From: Pararcticibacter amylolyticus
GTDB taxonomy: Bacteria; Bacteroidota; Bacteroidia; Sphingobacteriales; Sphingobacteriaceae
Length of the DNA: 48,211 nt
Direction: 5' to 3'
NCBI RefSeq assembly: GCF_003130405.1
Contig: NZ_QEAS01000003.1
Location: 324,174-372,384, forward strand
Under the pieces are notes generated by a model. The model made no database searches. It was given only the letters and a program-made list of their open reading frames with translations, and was not told where the DNA came from. Both the position numbers and the translations under genes were made by a program. Below are positions 19,800-27,491 of this stretch, piece by piece (the stretch's first letter is position 1; each line of letters starts with the position of its first letter).

Positions 19800-19828
19800 A
19801 CGGTAGTGTTGGCCCACTGCCGTTTTTT
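19800..19828 (+). terminator. Hairpin with plus-strand T-run in the fecR-susC gap
   Basis: ACGGTAGTG and CACTGCCGT form a 9-base stem with one G-U pair and a 6-base loop, followed on the plus strand by six T residues. No plus-strand gene ends here, so it may act on antisense transcription. It may also serve on the minus strand as the 3' structure of the fecR transcript. Confidence 0.4.
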
Positions 19829-19881
19829 CTAAAAAGAGTTCTATGTTTTCATAATTATTCCTTTGATTTTAATCAGTTAGT

Positions 19882-20943
19882 TTAATGGGGTTTACATCCT
19901 TTCCCTGTTATTACAATCTTTCCATCGTGGGTTTCGAACGTCGCTTCAACTGCCTTGCATATCAATTCCAGTTTTTCATAAAAAGGCAAGTCACCCAGAG
20001 ATGCGGTAAGAGGGCAGTGAGACAATGCTTGTTCATCATATTCAACAGGAACCTCATAGGCCTTGCTGAGGGAAGCTATTACCTCCGAAAATGGCGCTTC
20101 GACAAAATTAAAACGGTTCCGCCCCCCCTCATGTGAAAGAACAGAAGGTTGCGGCAGCTCCTGCATGGTCACTCCCGGTTTATTTCTGTAGACCAGGGCC
20201 TCCTGATTCGGCGTTAGGATCACTTCTTTCCGACTGATATCATTCTCACTTAAAACAGCGACTTTTCCAGTCGTCACCGTTACACTAAAACGTTTATCAT
20301 GTCTGTATGCCCTTACAAAAAAGCTTGTGCCAAGGACTCTGACAACCATTTTATCACTCATCACCACAAATGGGCTGGAAGGCTTTTTTACCACCTCAAA
20401 ATAGGCTTCTCCCTCAAGAAAAACCGTTCTCTTTCCTCCATCAAACCTGCCGGGATATTTTATTGTACTTCCTGCACGTAATGTGACCGAAGTTCCATCC
20501 GGTAATCTTACCAGTCCCGGACGGCTTACAATTTGCAGCCCTGATACCGGCTGGTCCGCTACCTGCCCGCCTGACTGATAATAATAACCTAGAAATGTTA
20601 AAGCAGATGCAAGTAATACAACAGCGGCAGCCCTGGCCCATAAACCTGCCCGGAATCTGCGAACAGGCAGAGCTTCTATTACAGGCTCAGAGGTTTGGGC
20701 ATCGATCTTCTCGTTAATAAACCCCATAATTTTTAATATTTCCGGCTGTGGCAGTTCTTCAGAAGGTGTTATTTTAACAGATCTGATTATTTCACGGGCC
20801 TGTGTTACTTCCTCTTCTTTGCCCGGATTATTCAATAGCCAGCGTGCCCAGTAATGATCCGTGGAACAACCTGTTTTGACCCAATCAACAAAACTGTCGT
20901 CAAGTAAGAAATCCGCAACCGAATAGCTGGTGTGATCCTTCAT
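19882..20943 (-). CDS. FecR-family anti-sigma factor
   Basis: This 353-residue inner-membrane protein holds an ECF sigma factor inactive until the outer-membrane receptor signals. The N-terminal cytoplasmic part (1 to about 98) carries the sigma-binding region. A single transmembrane segment lies at about 101-122 (ARAAAVVLLASALTFLGYYY). The periplasmic FecR domain is at about 146-235 (RLPDGTSVTLRAGSTIKYP and FLEGEAYFEVVK). A C-terminal DUF4974 domain at about 278-345 (FVEAPFSEVIASLSKAYEVPVEYD) is typical of Bacteroidota FecR proteins and probably receives the STN domain of SusC. It lies between the sigma gene (120 bases upstream) and the STN-type SusC, completing the relay. Confidence 0.95.
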   Translation of the reverse strand: MKDHTSYSVADFLLDDSFVDWVKTGCSTDHYWARWLLNNPGKEEEVTQAREIIRSVKITPSEELPQPEILKIMGFINEKIDAQTSEPVIEALPVRRFRAGLWARAAAVVLLASALTFLGYYYQSGGQVADQPVSGLQIVSRPGLVRLPDGTSVTLRAGSTIKYPGRFDGGKRTVFLEGEAYFEVVKKPSSPFVVMSDKMVVRVLGTSFFVRAYRHDKRFSVTVTTGKVAVLSENDISRKEVILTPNQEALVYRNKPGVTMQELPQPSVLSHEGGRNRFNFVEAPFSEVIASLSKAYEVPVEYDEQALSHCPLTASLGDLPFYEKLELICKAVEATFETHDGKIVITGKGCKPH

Positions 20944-21063
20944 CCTGCTTATTTATAAAAGGTGTTTACTACTATTATCCTTGTTTCTGTAAATTCTACT
21001 GGTTAGGGAAGAAAAAAAAACAACAACTAAAACAATCAACTCATTTACAGTTAATTAATTTCT

Positions 21064-21663
21064 TCAAAAAACAATCTTCGGTAAAAGAGAAACGAGTAAC
21101 AAAACCTCGCTGAACCAGAATTTCCTGAGATTACAGACGGCATCATAAAGCAAATTATAAACGGATTGCCGGTTAAGCCCCATGACCTGAGCAATTCTGG
21201 CATGATCCAGGTTTTCGTAGAACCGGAGATATAATATTTCTTTTTGTCTGCGGGGCAGACGGTTCAGGGTATTTAGAATGCGAAGTCTGGTTTCGTTTCT
21301 ATTTTGCTCCTCGATCATTTTATCTTCCACACTAAAATCAACCTCAAAGGAATAGTCGGTATCCGCCAGATTATCTGAATTCCACTTATCTTTTTCTTTG
21401 AAAATGCGGAAACGAAGGGATTTTAACAAATAAGATTTAACCGAAGGAGTTTGATTAATGTGGAGTCTGCAATTCCAAAGCGATAGGAAAACATCCTGGA
21501 TGCAATCCTTCACAAAAGCTTCATCCTGAACAAACCGGAATCCATAGGTATACATGGGACTCATGTACCTCTTTATGAGAATATTGAAGCAAACCCGGTC
21601 TCCGTCTCTGAACTTACTCCAGAGTTCATTATCTGAAATCCCGCTGTCTTTTCTTGATTCCAT
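21064..21663 (-). CDS. ECF-type RNA polymerase sigma-70 factor
   Basis: This 199-residue cytoplasmic sigma factor is of the size usual for the Bacteroidota polysaccharide-locus ECF group. Sigma region 2 lies at about 24-90 (YGFRFVQDEAFVKDCIQDVFLSLW) and sigma region 4 with its helix-turn-helix at about 125-185 (LPRRQKEILYLRFYENLDHARIAQVMG). The hydrophobic C-terminal tail (EVLLLVSLLPKIVF) is a common feature of this group. It heads the sigma-FecR-SusC-SusD set on the minus strand and should direct transcription of the SusC/SusD pair, perhaps of the arabinofuranosidase genes too. The ATG at 21663 is the only good start. Confidence 0.94.
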   Translation of the reverse strand: MESRKDSGISDNELWSKFRDGDRVCFNILIKRYMSPMYTYGFRFVQDEAFVKDCIQDVFLSLWNCRLHINQTPSVKSYLLKSLRFRIFKEKDKWNSDNLADTDYSFEVDFSVEDKMIEEQNRNETRLRILNTLNRLPRRQKEILYLRFYENLDHARIAQVMGLNRQSVYNLLYDAVCNLRKFWFSEVLLLVSLLPKIVF

Positions 21664-21803
21664 GGCGACGAATTACCGGCTTCCCTGTGTTATAATCTGA
21701 TATAAATTTAGCTTTATCTCTGATCTTCGCAAAATGGGAAAAAGAAAGCACAGCTTTTGACGGCCAGACAGCAATATCCCCAAGCCGTACACTAACAGAT
21801 AGC

Positions 21804-21864
21804 GGGTGTCATTCTGCCCGATAATCCCGGATTATCCAAAAAATCATCCGGCAGAATCACACCC
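21804..21864. repeat. Compound inverted repeat between the GH51 gene and the sigma gene
   Basis: A 15-base arm at 21804-21818 (GGGTGTCATTCTGCC) pairs with 21850-21864 at 14 of 15 positions. The 31-base loop contains a second, perfect 7-base hairpin (GATAATC / GATTATC, 21820-21836). There is no T-run on either strand. It may stabilise or end the GH51 transcript, or act in the sigma-gene leader. Confidence 0.55.
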
Positions 21865-21909
21865 CAAATCATAAAAGCTCATAGCCGGTTGCTGACAGCT
21901 AATGGCAAT

Positions 21910-23877
21910 CTACATCTTTACCCTTATCACATTTACCGACCAGGGCTTTAGCGAAACGACCAGCTTCCCACTCCTCACCTGCACCGGTTTCTGTACCGGC
22001 CCGACAGCCAGAGGCACTTCAAACGAGTTGACAAGCTCCAGTTTGCCGCTGCTCAATTCGGTCATAGTACCCTTCTTTCCGCGGAAACCTTCTGTGATGA
22101 ACTCAGCGTCTTGAGGATTCTCAGCAGCGTTCACAACTTTCAGGATCAGTTCATTCGTTTTTCTGTCAATGCTCGCAGCCCCATATAAGCCTTTCTGCCC
22201 CGCAGCAGGCTCATTATTAATAAGCAAAGGAACGACCACAGAACCACGGTTAACAGAGAACAACTTTTGAACCTGGTAATTGGCAGTACCGTATGAACGT
22301 AAATTATCTACCCAGATCAGGTCAGGAGTCCATTGCCATCCTTCTGCATGAGCAAAAAGAGGGGCATACGAAGCCATAGTCACCACATCAGCATTACGCT
22401 CCAGGCCTGTCATGAAAGCAGCTTCTGAAAGAGCACACTGCCAGTTATTTTTATTATCGGGACTACCGGTTCTGACGCTTTGCGCTGCATATTCACCGGC
22501 AAATATTTTAGGACCCTTCCTGTCGTAACTGTCGTATCTTTTCACATTATCCAGGAACCATTGAGGGGGCCTGTAATAATGCTCATCAATGATATCTGCT
22601 TTCATTTCCCTCAGCTGGGTATTAAGATAATCAAACCGGTCTCCGTCAGGATCTGTGCCCGAACTGTTCACAAGTTTTATTTCAGGGTATTTCTCCTTAA
22701 TGGCCTTCGTAAAAAGCTTAAGGCGGTCAATATACTGGGATCCCCAGTTTTCATTCCCCACTCCAAGCATTTTCATATTGAAAGGCTCAGGATGTCCCAT
22801 CTCAGCCCGCTTCTTCCCCCAGGTTGAGTTTACCGGTCCATTGGCAAACTCAATCAGGTCCAGGGCATCCTGTATGTAAGGATCAAGCTGATCTAAGGCC
22901 ACCACTTCAGCTGTGTTAAACTGGCATGCCATCCCGCAGTTTAGTATCGGAAGCGGTTCAGCACCTATATCTTCACATAACTGAAAGTATTCAAAGAACC
23001 CAAGTCCGAAGGACTGAAAATAATCAGGAGTAAGCCTGTGTTTAAATTCAACATTCCAGCGGTTAATGATCAATTCCCTGTCTTCCGCAGGGCCGATTGT
23101 CTTCTTCCACTGAAATCTCTCATCAAGAGTGCGGCCTTCAACAATACACCCTCCGGGAAACCTCACAAAGCCGGGTTTCATGTCAGCCAGCAGCTGAACC
23201 ATATCTGCCCGTAAACCTCCTGCCCGCTGTTTCCAGGTATCTTTAGGGAAAAGGGAGATCATATCCAGGTCTATTGCTCCTTTACCATCCAGCAGCAGTT
23301 CAAGATGCGCTTTGGCTTCTGTAGCAACGGATTTAAAACTAACCGTATATTTTTTCCATTCTGCTCCTTCGGGCTTTAAGGTCGCGCTTCCAAGCCTTGA
23401 ACCGTCAGGGCCTGCCAGCTCAATCAATAGGCTGACAGAACCGCCATTTACCTGCCTTGCCCATACAGAAAAGTCATAACCATTATCCTTTTTTATTCCC
23501 ATCCCGCGGAACCCTTCATTTGAGATTCCGTAACCTTTTCCGGACAAAGATTCCAGGCGGATATAACGCGTATTTGCGGTGGATGACACGCCTTTATTCG
23601 TGATCAGGTAACTTCCGTCAGCACCATCCTTCTTTATCTCCCTCCACCCCATCATAGGAACATCAAACTCGAAAGAACGGTTCTTTACCAGCTCGGCATA
23701 TAAACCTCCATCCGCACCCTGATTAATATCTTCGAAGAACACACCCCACATGGTTGGCTCTATAGTCGCTTTCACCTCGTTGGCTTTCACCACGAATACA
23801 TTTTTTTGCTGAGCCCTTATGATGTATACCGGAAATATCAGGCACAGGAAAAACAGAATAAATGATCTTTGTTTCAT
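21910..23877 (-). CDS. GH51 alpha-L-arabinofuranosidase with carbohydrate-binding insert
   Basis: This 655-residue secreted enzyme (signal peptide MKQRSFILFFLCLIF, cut near RAQ) is predicted to remove terminal alpha-L-arabinofuranose from arabinan or arabinoxylan-type chains. The first strand segment (WGVFFEDINQGADGGLY, about 44-60) is followed by a CBM4/9-like beta-sandwich at about 100-215. The catalytic TIM barrel then carries the acid/base Glu376 in GNENW and the nucleophile Glu462 in FAGEYA, and a C-terminal beta domain ends the protein. The layout matches the long, plant-like GH51 subtype. It lies 7 bases after the shorter GH51 gene and is the second gene of that operon. Confidence 0.94.
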   Translation of the reverse strand: MKQRSFILFFLCLIFPVYIIRAQQKNVFVVKANEVKATIEPTMWGVFFEDINQGADGGLYAELVKNRSFEFDVPMMGWREIKKDGADGSYLITNKGVSSTANTRYIRLESLSGKGYGISNEGFRGMGIKKDNGYDFSVWARQVNGGSVSLLIELAGPDGSRLGSATLKPEGAEWKKYTVSFKSVATEAKAHLELLLDGKGAIDLDMISLFPKDTWKQRAGGLRADMVQLLADMKPGFVRFPGGCIVEGRTLDERFQWKKTIGPAEDRELIINRWNVEFKHRLTPDYFQSFGLGFFEYFQLCEDIGAEPLPILNCGMACQFNTAEVVALDQLDPYIQDALDLIEFANGPVNSTWGKKRAEMGHPEPFNMKMLGVGNENWGSQYIDRLKLFTKAIKEKYPEIKLVNSSGTDPDGDRFDYLNTQLREMKADIIDEHYYRPPQWFLDNVKRYDSYDRKGPKIFAGEYAAQSVRTGSPDNKNNWQCALSEAAFMTGLERNADVVTMASYAPLFAHAEGWQWTPDLIWVDNLRSYGTANYQVQKLFSVNRGSVVVPLLINNEPAAGQKGLYGAASIDRKTNELILKVVNAAENPQDAEFITEGFRGKKGTMTELSSGKLELVNSFEVPLAVGPVQKPVQVRSGKLVVSLKPWSVNVIRVKM

Positions 23878-23884
23878 GAAGTAT

Positions 23885-25435
23885 TTATTTAAGTTCCAGC
23901 ATTACCACAGATAAAGGAGGCAGCTCCACAGTCAGCTTGTTTCCATTCTTTTTCGCAGCTGTAAACTTCGAAGAGGTTATTTTATTAGCGTTATCAAAGC
24001 TGTTATAATCATTAAACTTTGGAGAAGTAACGATTTGCCCGCTGACACCGCTCCATTTTGTTCCGTCGAGTATAGATGAAACTGTTATCTTCTTCGAGGG
24101 GTCCACATTTACAAGGGAAATATGGATCACTCCTTTTGAATCAAGTGACGCCGATACATTCACTGCCGGGATCTTTTCATCTCCCGACACATAATCAGGA
24201 CTCGTAAACTGCACTGGTATCAGTCTCGCATCCATATGAGCCTTATACAGATCAAATACATGGTAAGTCGGAGTAAGAAGCATCTTTTCCTTTTCTGTCA
24301 GGATCAGGGCCTGAAGCACGTTAATCGTTTGAGCCAGGCTCGCAATCTTCACTCTTTCACAATGATTGTTAAAAATATTTAAGGTTGATCCGGCGATCAA
24401 AGCATCCCTCATCGTATTTTGCTGATAAAGAAACCCTGGATTGGTGCCAGGCTCAACATCAGTCCATACCCCCCACTCATCTACCACAAGGGCAACCTTT
24501 TTCTTAGGATCATATTTGTCCATGACCGCAGAATGCCGTTTCACTATTTCATCCATGGCGAGGCAATTCTTCATGGTACTGAAATATTCTTTCTCATCGA
24601 ATTGAGTCGCGGAACCCTTATGGCTCCATTTTCCGGTCGGGATGGTATAATAATGTAAAGACAAGCCCCACATCTGGCCGGCAGGCACATTCTTCATCAT
24701 CACCTCTGTCCAGTTGGTATTCCAGTCACTGGCGCCACTGGCAATCTTTTTTAATGGCGATCCGGGATAGTCCCTCGCATAAGTCGCATATCTCTTATAA
24801 AGATCAGAATAAAACTCCGGGGTCATATTCCCCCCGCATCCCCAGCTTTCATTTCCGACTCCCCAGAAAGTTACTTTCCAGGGTTTTTCCCTCCCGTTCT
24901 GCTTGCGGAGATTTGCCATCGGACTTATCCCGTCAAAGTTGAAATACTCCACCCATTTTGCCATCTCCTCAACAGTTCCGCTGCCAACGTTCCCTGCAAT
25001 ATAAGGCTCGCAGTTCAGCAGGCTGCACAGCTCCATAAACTCATGCGTACCAAAACTATTGTCTTCCGTTACTCCCCCCCAGTTGGTATTGACCATCTTG
25101 GGGCGCTGATCCCGCGGCCCGATCCCGTCCCTCCAGTGGTATTCATCGGCAAAACAACCTCCCGGCCAGCGAAGATTCGGAATATTGATCTTTTTAAGTG
25201 CGTTCACAACATCCATCCTGATCCGGTCCTGTTTAGGAATATTTAAACCAGGATCTACCCAGAATCCATCATAAATACACCTTCCGAGATGTTCTGAAAA
25301 GTGCCCGTAGATATGCCTGCTTATTGTATCCTTAGCTCCGGCAGCATTCAGATTCAGCATAACTGTACCCTGGGCGGCCGAACGAACAAAAGGGATAAAG
25401 AAAAGAACAATGAGAAAAAGAAGGGATTTCTTCAT
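23885..25435 (-). CDS. GH51 alpha-L-arabinofuranosidase (short type)
   Basis: This 516-residue enzyme of the compact GH51 type has a signal peptide (1-22, ending AAQ), so it acts in the periplasm or outside. Family marks are [17 protein letters not shown] at about 41-57, [14 protein letters not shown] at about 88-101, acid/base Glu196 in WGVGNESWG, nucleophile Glu320 in VVDEWGVW, and the barrel followed by a C-terminal beta-sandwich. It should release alpha-L-arabinofuranose from arabino-oligosaccharides. Two different GH51 subtypes in one operon suggest different linkages or chain positions. It is the first gene of the operon and has its own promoter at 25487-25517, after the terminator of the GH2 gene. 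Confidence 0.95.
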   Translation of the reverse strand: MKKSLLFLIVLFFIPFVRSAAQGTVMLNLNAAGAKDTISRHIYGHFSEHLGRCIYDGFWVDPGLNIPKQDRIRMDVVNALKKINIPNLRWPGGCFADEYHWRDGIGPRDQRPKMVNTNWGGVTEDNSFGTHEFMELCSLLNCEPYIAGNVGSGTVEEMAKWVEYFNFDGISPMANLRKQNGREKPWKVTFWGVGNESWGCGGNMTPEFYSDLYKRYATYARDYPGSPLKKIASGASDWNTNWTEVMMKNVPAGQMWGLSLHYYTIPTGKWSHKGSATQFDEKEYFSTMKNCLAMDEIVKRHSAVMDKYDPKKKVALVVDEWGVWTDVEPGTNPGFLYQQNTMRDALIAGSTLNIFNNHCERVKIASLAQTINVLQALILTEKEKMLLTPTYHVFDLYKAHMDARLIPVQFTSPDYVSGDEKIPAVNVSASLDSKGVIHISLVNVDPSKKITVSSILDGTKWSGVSGQIVTSPKFNDYNSFDNANKITSSKFTAAKKNGNKLTVELPPLSVVMLELK

Positions 25436-25486
25436 GAACGTGGTTTTAATGGTTATTAGTTAATGGTTTATCCTCAGATAACGCTT

Positions 25487-25517
25487 TAAAGATAAAATCA
25501 TTTATTTAAATGTCAAA
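25487..25517 (-). promoter_or_regulatory. Promoter of the GH51-GH51 operon
   Basis: The minus strand has TTTG at 25517-25514, a 19-base spacer and TATCTTTA at 25494-25487. This is close to the Bacteroidota TTTG-N19-21-TAnnTTTG promoter with one mismatch, about 50 bases upstream of the GH51 ATG at 25435. Unlike the GH127 and GH92 units, this gene has a -33 box and no CGTnTCA repeats. Confidence 0.5.
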
Positions 25518-25538
25518 AAAACAATTAAATATCACTGC

Positions 25539-25570
25539 AAAAAAAGAGACGCCTGCTTACGAGGCGTCTC
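25539..25570 (-). terminator. Intrinsic terminator of the GH127-GH2 operon
   Basis: A perfect 9-base stem (GAGACGCCT / AGGCGTCTC) with a 7-base loop is followed by seven T residues on the minus strand, about 34 bases after the GH2 stop. A textbook Rho-independent terminator. Confidence 0.92.
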
Positions 25571-25603
25571 CGAAGTATCTCTTTTTCAGACCGTATCCTT
25601 CCC

Positions 25604-27460
25604 CTATTTTCCCTGCATCTTTACCAATGAAGGATTATACAACTTTTGCGTTACTGACTTCAATTTTGATTCAGGAACCTTTATTACTTTCCTGTCGTAG
25701 GTCATCAATCCGTTCGTTTCCACCTCCACGTCGGTTGTCTGTGTGTAAACTGCGGCCGATAAACCGGACTTAATTAATGACTCCAGGTCATCCATGAATT
25801 CAGAATACCTTTTAAACAGATCGTCAGCGTTCTTAAAGCTCTGGTAGCCCCAGTTGTCCTTTTGCTGCCATACATGCCCGTTTACAGGCAGGCCCAGGCC
25901 ACCAAACTCTCCTAACACAAGTGCCCTTTCTTTTCCAAAAAGCTGAGGATCGGGCATAGCAGGTTCCGGATAAGTATGCAGGTCAACTATATGCCCCGTT
26001 TGATAAAAGTTTCCACCGCTCGCACTGTTTATAAGGCGTGAAGGATCCTTTTTTATGGTCCATTCAGTGATTTCCACTGTTTTAAACTGCCCCCAGGCTT
26101 CATTAAAAGGTGTCCAGACAACGATTGATGGATAGTTATATAAGGCATCAATAATAGCATTCCACTCTTTCCGGTAGTATCCTTCAGATTCCTTTGAACG
26201 TTGCTTTTCATTTGCCCGGCCAAATACCCCCGGACGCGAATCCCACCTGTTCCCCAAATCGCCGCTCGGCATATCCTGCCAGACCATTACCCCCATTTTA
26301 TCACAATGATAATACCAGCGGGCAGGCTCTACTTTAATATGCTTTCTGATCATATTAAAGCCCATATCCACCGTTTTCTCAATATCAAATTTCAACGCTT
26401 CATCTGTTGGAGCGGTATATAATCCGTCAGGCCACCAGCCCTGGTCAAGAGGTCCGTACTGAAAAACGAACTTATTATTCAGAAGCATTCTCTGGATTCC
26501 GTTGGCATCCTTTCCGAGGGAGATCTTGCGCATGGCAAAATAACTTTTTGCCTCATCCACTACCTTTCCGTTTCTCACAACAGAAAAACGCAGGTCATAT
26601 AAAAAAGGATTTGAAGGCGACCACTCCTTCGGATTATTAATAGTAAGAACAGCTTCCGCACCTGCGTTTACCTCAGCTTCGGCAATCTTTGCCTGCCCGT
26701 CCCATGCAGAAATCCTAAAAAGGTCTCCCGGCTTCGAAGCCGTCACCACAGCCTGCACAGAAAGAGTCTTCCTGTCAAGATCGGGAGTCTGCCTCACAGC
26801 AGAGATGTAAGTCTGAGGAACCGCTTCGAGCCAGACAGTCTGCCAGATACCTGTAGCCGGGGTGTACCAGATTCCTTCAGGCTTCCTTACCTGCTTGCCT
26901 CTCGGCTGCGGCCCCTGGTCTGTCGGGTCCCATACTCTTACCACGAGGTCCTGTTTACCGCTGCCTTTAAGAAAAGATGTAACGTCAAAAGAGAACGGAT
27001 CATTTCCGCCCTGGTGAGTGCCCACCCTCTTTCCGTTTACAAACACTTCTGTTTCCCAGTCGACCCCGCCAAAATGAAGCAGGACCCTGTTTCCCTTCAT
27101 GGAGGGCTGGGGAGTAAAGCTTGTCTGGTACCAAAGCGTACTATCTTTTCCCACATTCCTCCCCACTCCTGACAAGGATGACTCTATTGCAAAAGGAACA
27201 AGTATCTTCCCCTGGTATGAAGAAGGCCGGGCCGAACTTTTCGCATTGACCGAATAATTCCAGAGACCATTCAGGTTCATCCAGTTGGGTCTTACAAACT
27301 GAGGTCTTGGATATTCAGGCAGCACAGCTGAAGGATTGACCTGTTCACTCCACTTTGTGGAAATTTTGCCGGGCACAGGACGCCATCCGGTACTCTGGGC
27401 GTGTAAAAGAGAAATCTGACAGCACAGGAGAAGAAGAGGGGTAAGAAAAATTCGTTTCAT
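25604..27460 (-). CDS. GH2-family glycoside hydrolase, specificity unknown
   Basis: The start at the ATG 27460 gives a signal peptide (MKRIFLTPLLLLCC, ending LHAQ). The frame is open to 27502, but that would overlap the previous gene's stop at 27492. The product is 618 residues. Order: sugar-binding jelly-roll (about 50-215, with FGGVDWETEVFVNGKRVGTH), immunoglobulin-like domain (about 215-315), and a TIM barrel with acid/base Glu454 in PFNEAWG and nucleophile Glu518 in VLGEFGG. It lacks the extra C-terminal domains of LacZ-type galactosidases. GH2 covers beta-galactosidase, beta-glucuronidase, beta-mannosidase and alpha-L-arabinopyranosidase, and I cannot choose among them. It follows the GH127 gene by 31 bases and precedes a strong terminator. 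Confidence 0.9.
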   Translation of the reverse strand: MKRIFLTPLLLLCCQISLLHAQSTGWRPVPGKISTKWSEQVNPSAVLPEYPRPQFVRPNWMNLNGLWNYSVNAKSSARPSSYQGKILVPFAIESSLSGVGRNVGKDSTLWYQTSFTPQPSMKGNRVLLHFGGVDWETEVFVNGKRVGTHQGGNDPFSFDVTSFLKGSGKQDLVVRVWDPTDQGPQPRGKQVRKPEGIWYTPATGIWQTVWLEAVPQTYISAVRQTPDLDRKTLSVQAVVTASKPGDLFRISAWDGQAKIAEAEVNAGAEAVLTINNPKEWSPSNPFLYDLRFSVVRNGKVVDEAKSYFAMRKISLGKDANGIQRMLLNNKFVFQYGPLDQGWWPDGLYTAPTDEALKFDIEKTVDMGFNMIRKHIKVEPARWYYHCDKMGVMVWQDMPSGDLGNRWDSRPGVFGRANEKQRSKESEGYYRKEWNAIIDALYNYPSIVVWTPFNEAWGQFKTVEITEWTIKKDPSRLINSASGGNFYQTGHIVDLHTYPEPAMPDPQLFGKERALVLGEFGGLGLPVNGHVWQQKDNWGYQSFKNADDLFKRYSEFMDDLESLIKSGLSAAVYTQTTDVEVETNGLMTYDRKVIKVPESKLKSVTQKLYNPSLVKMQGK

Positions 27461-27491
27461 TGAGTTCAATATTATAAGATTGCGATATTTT

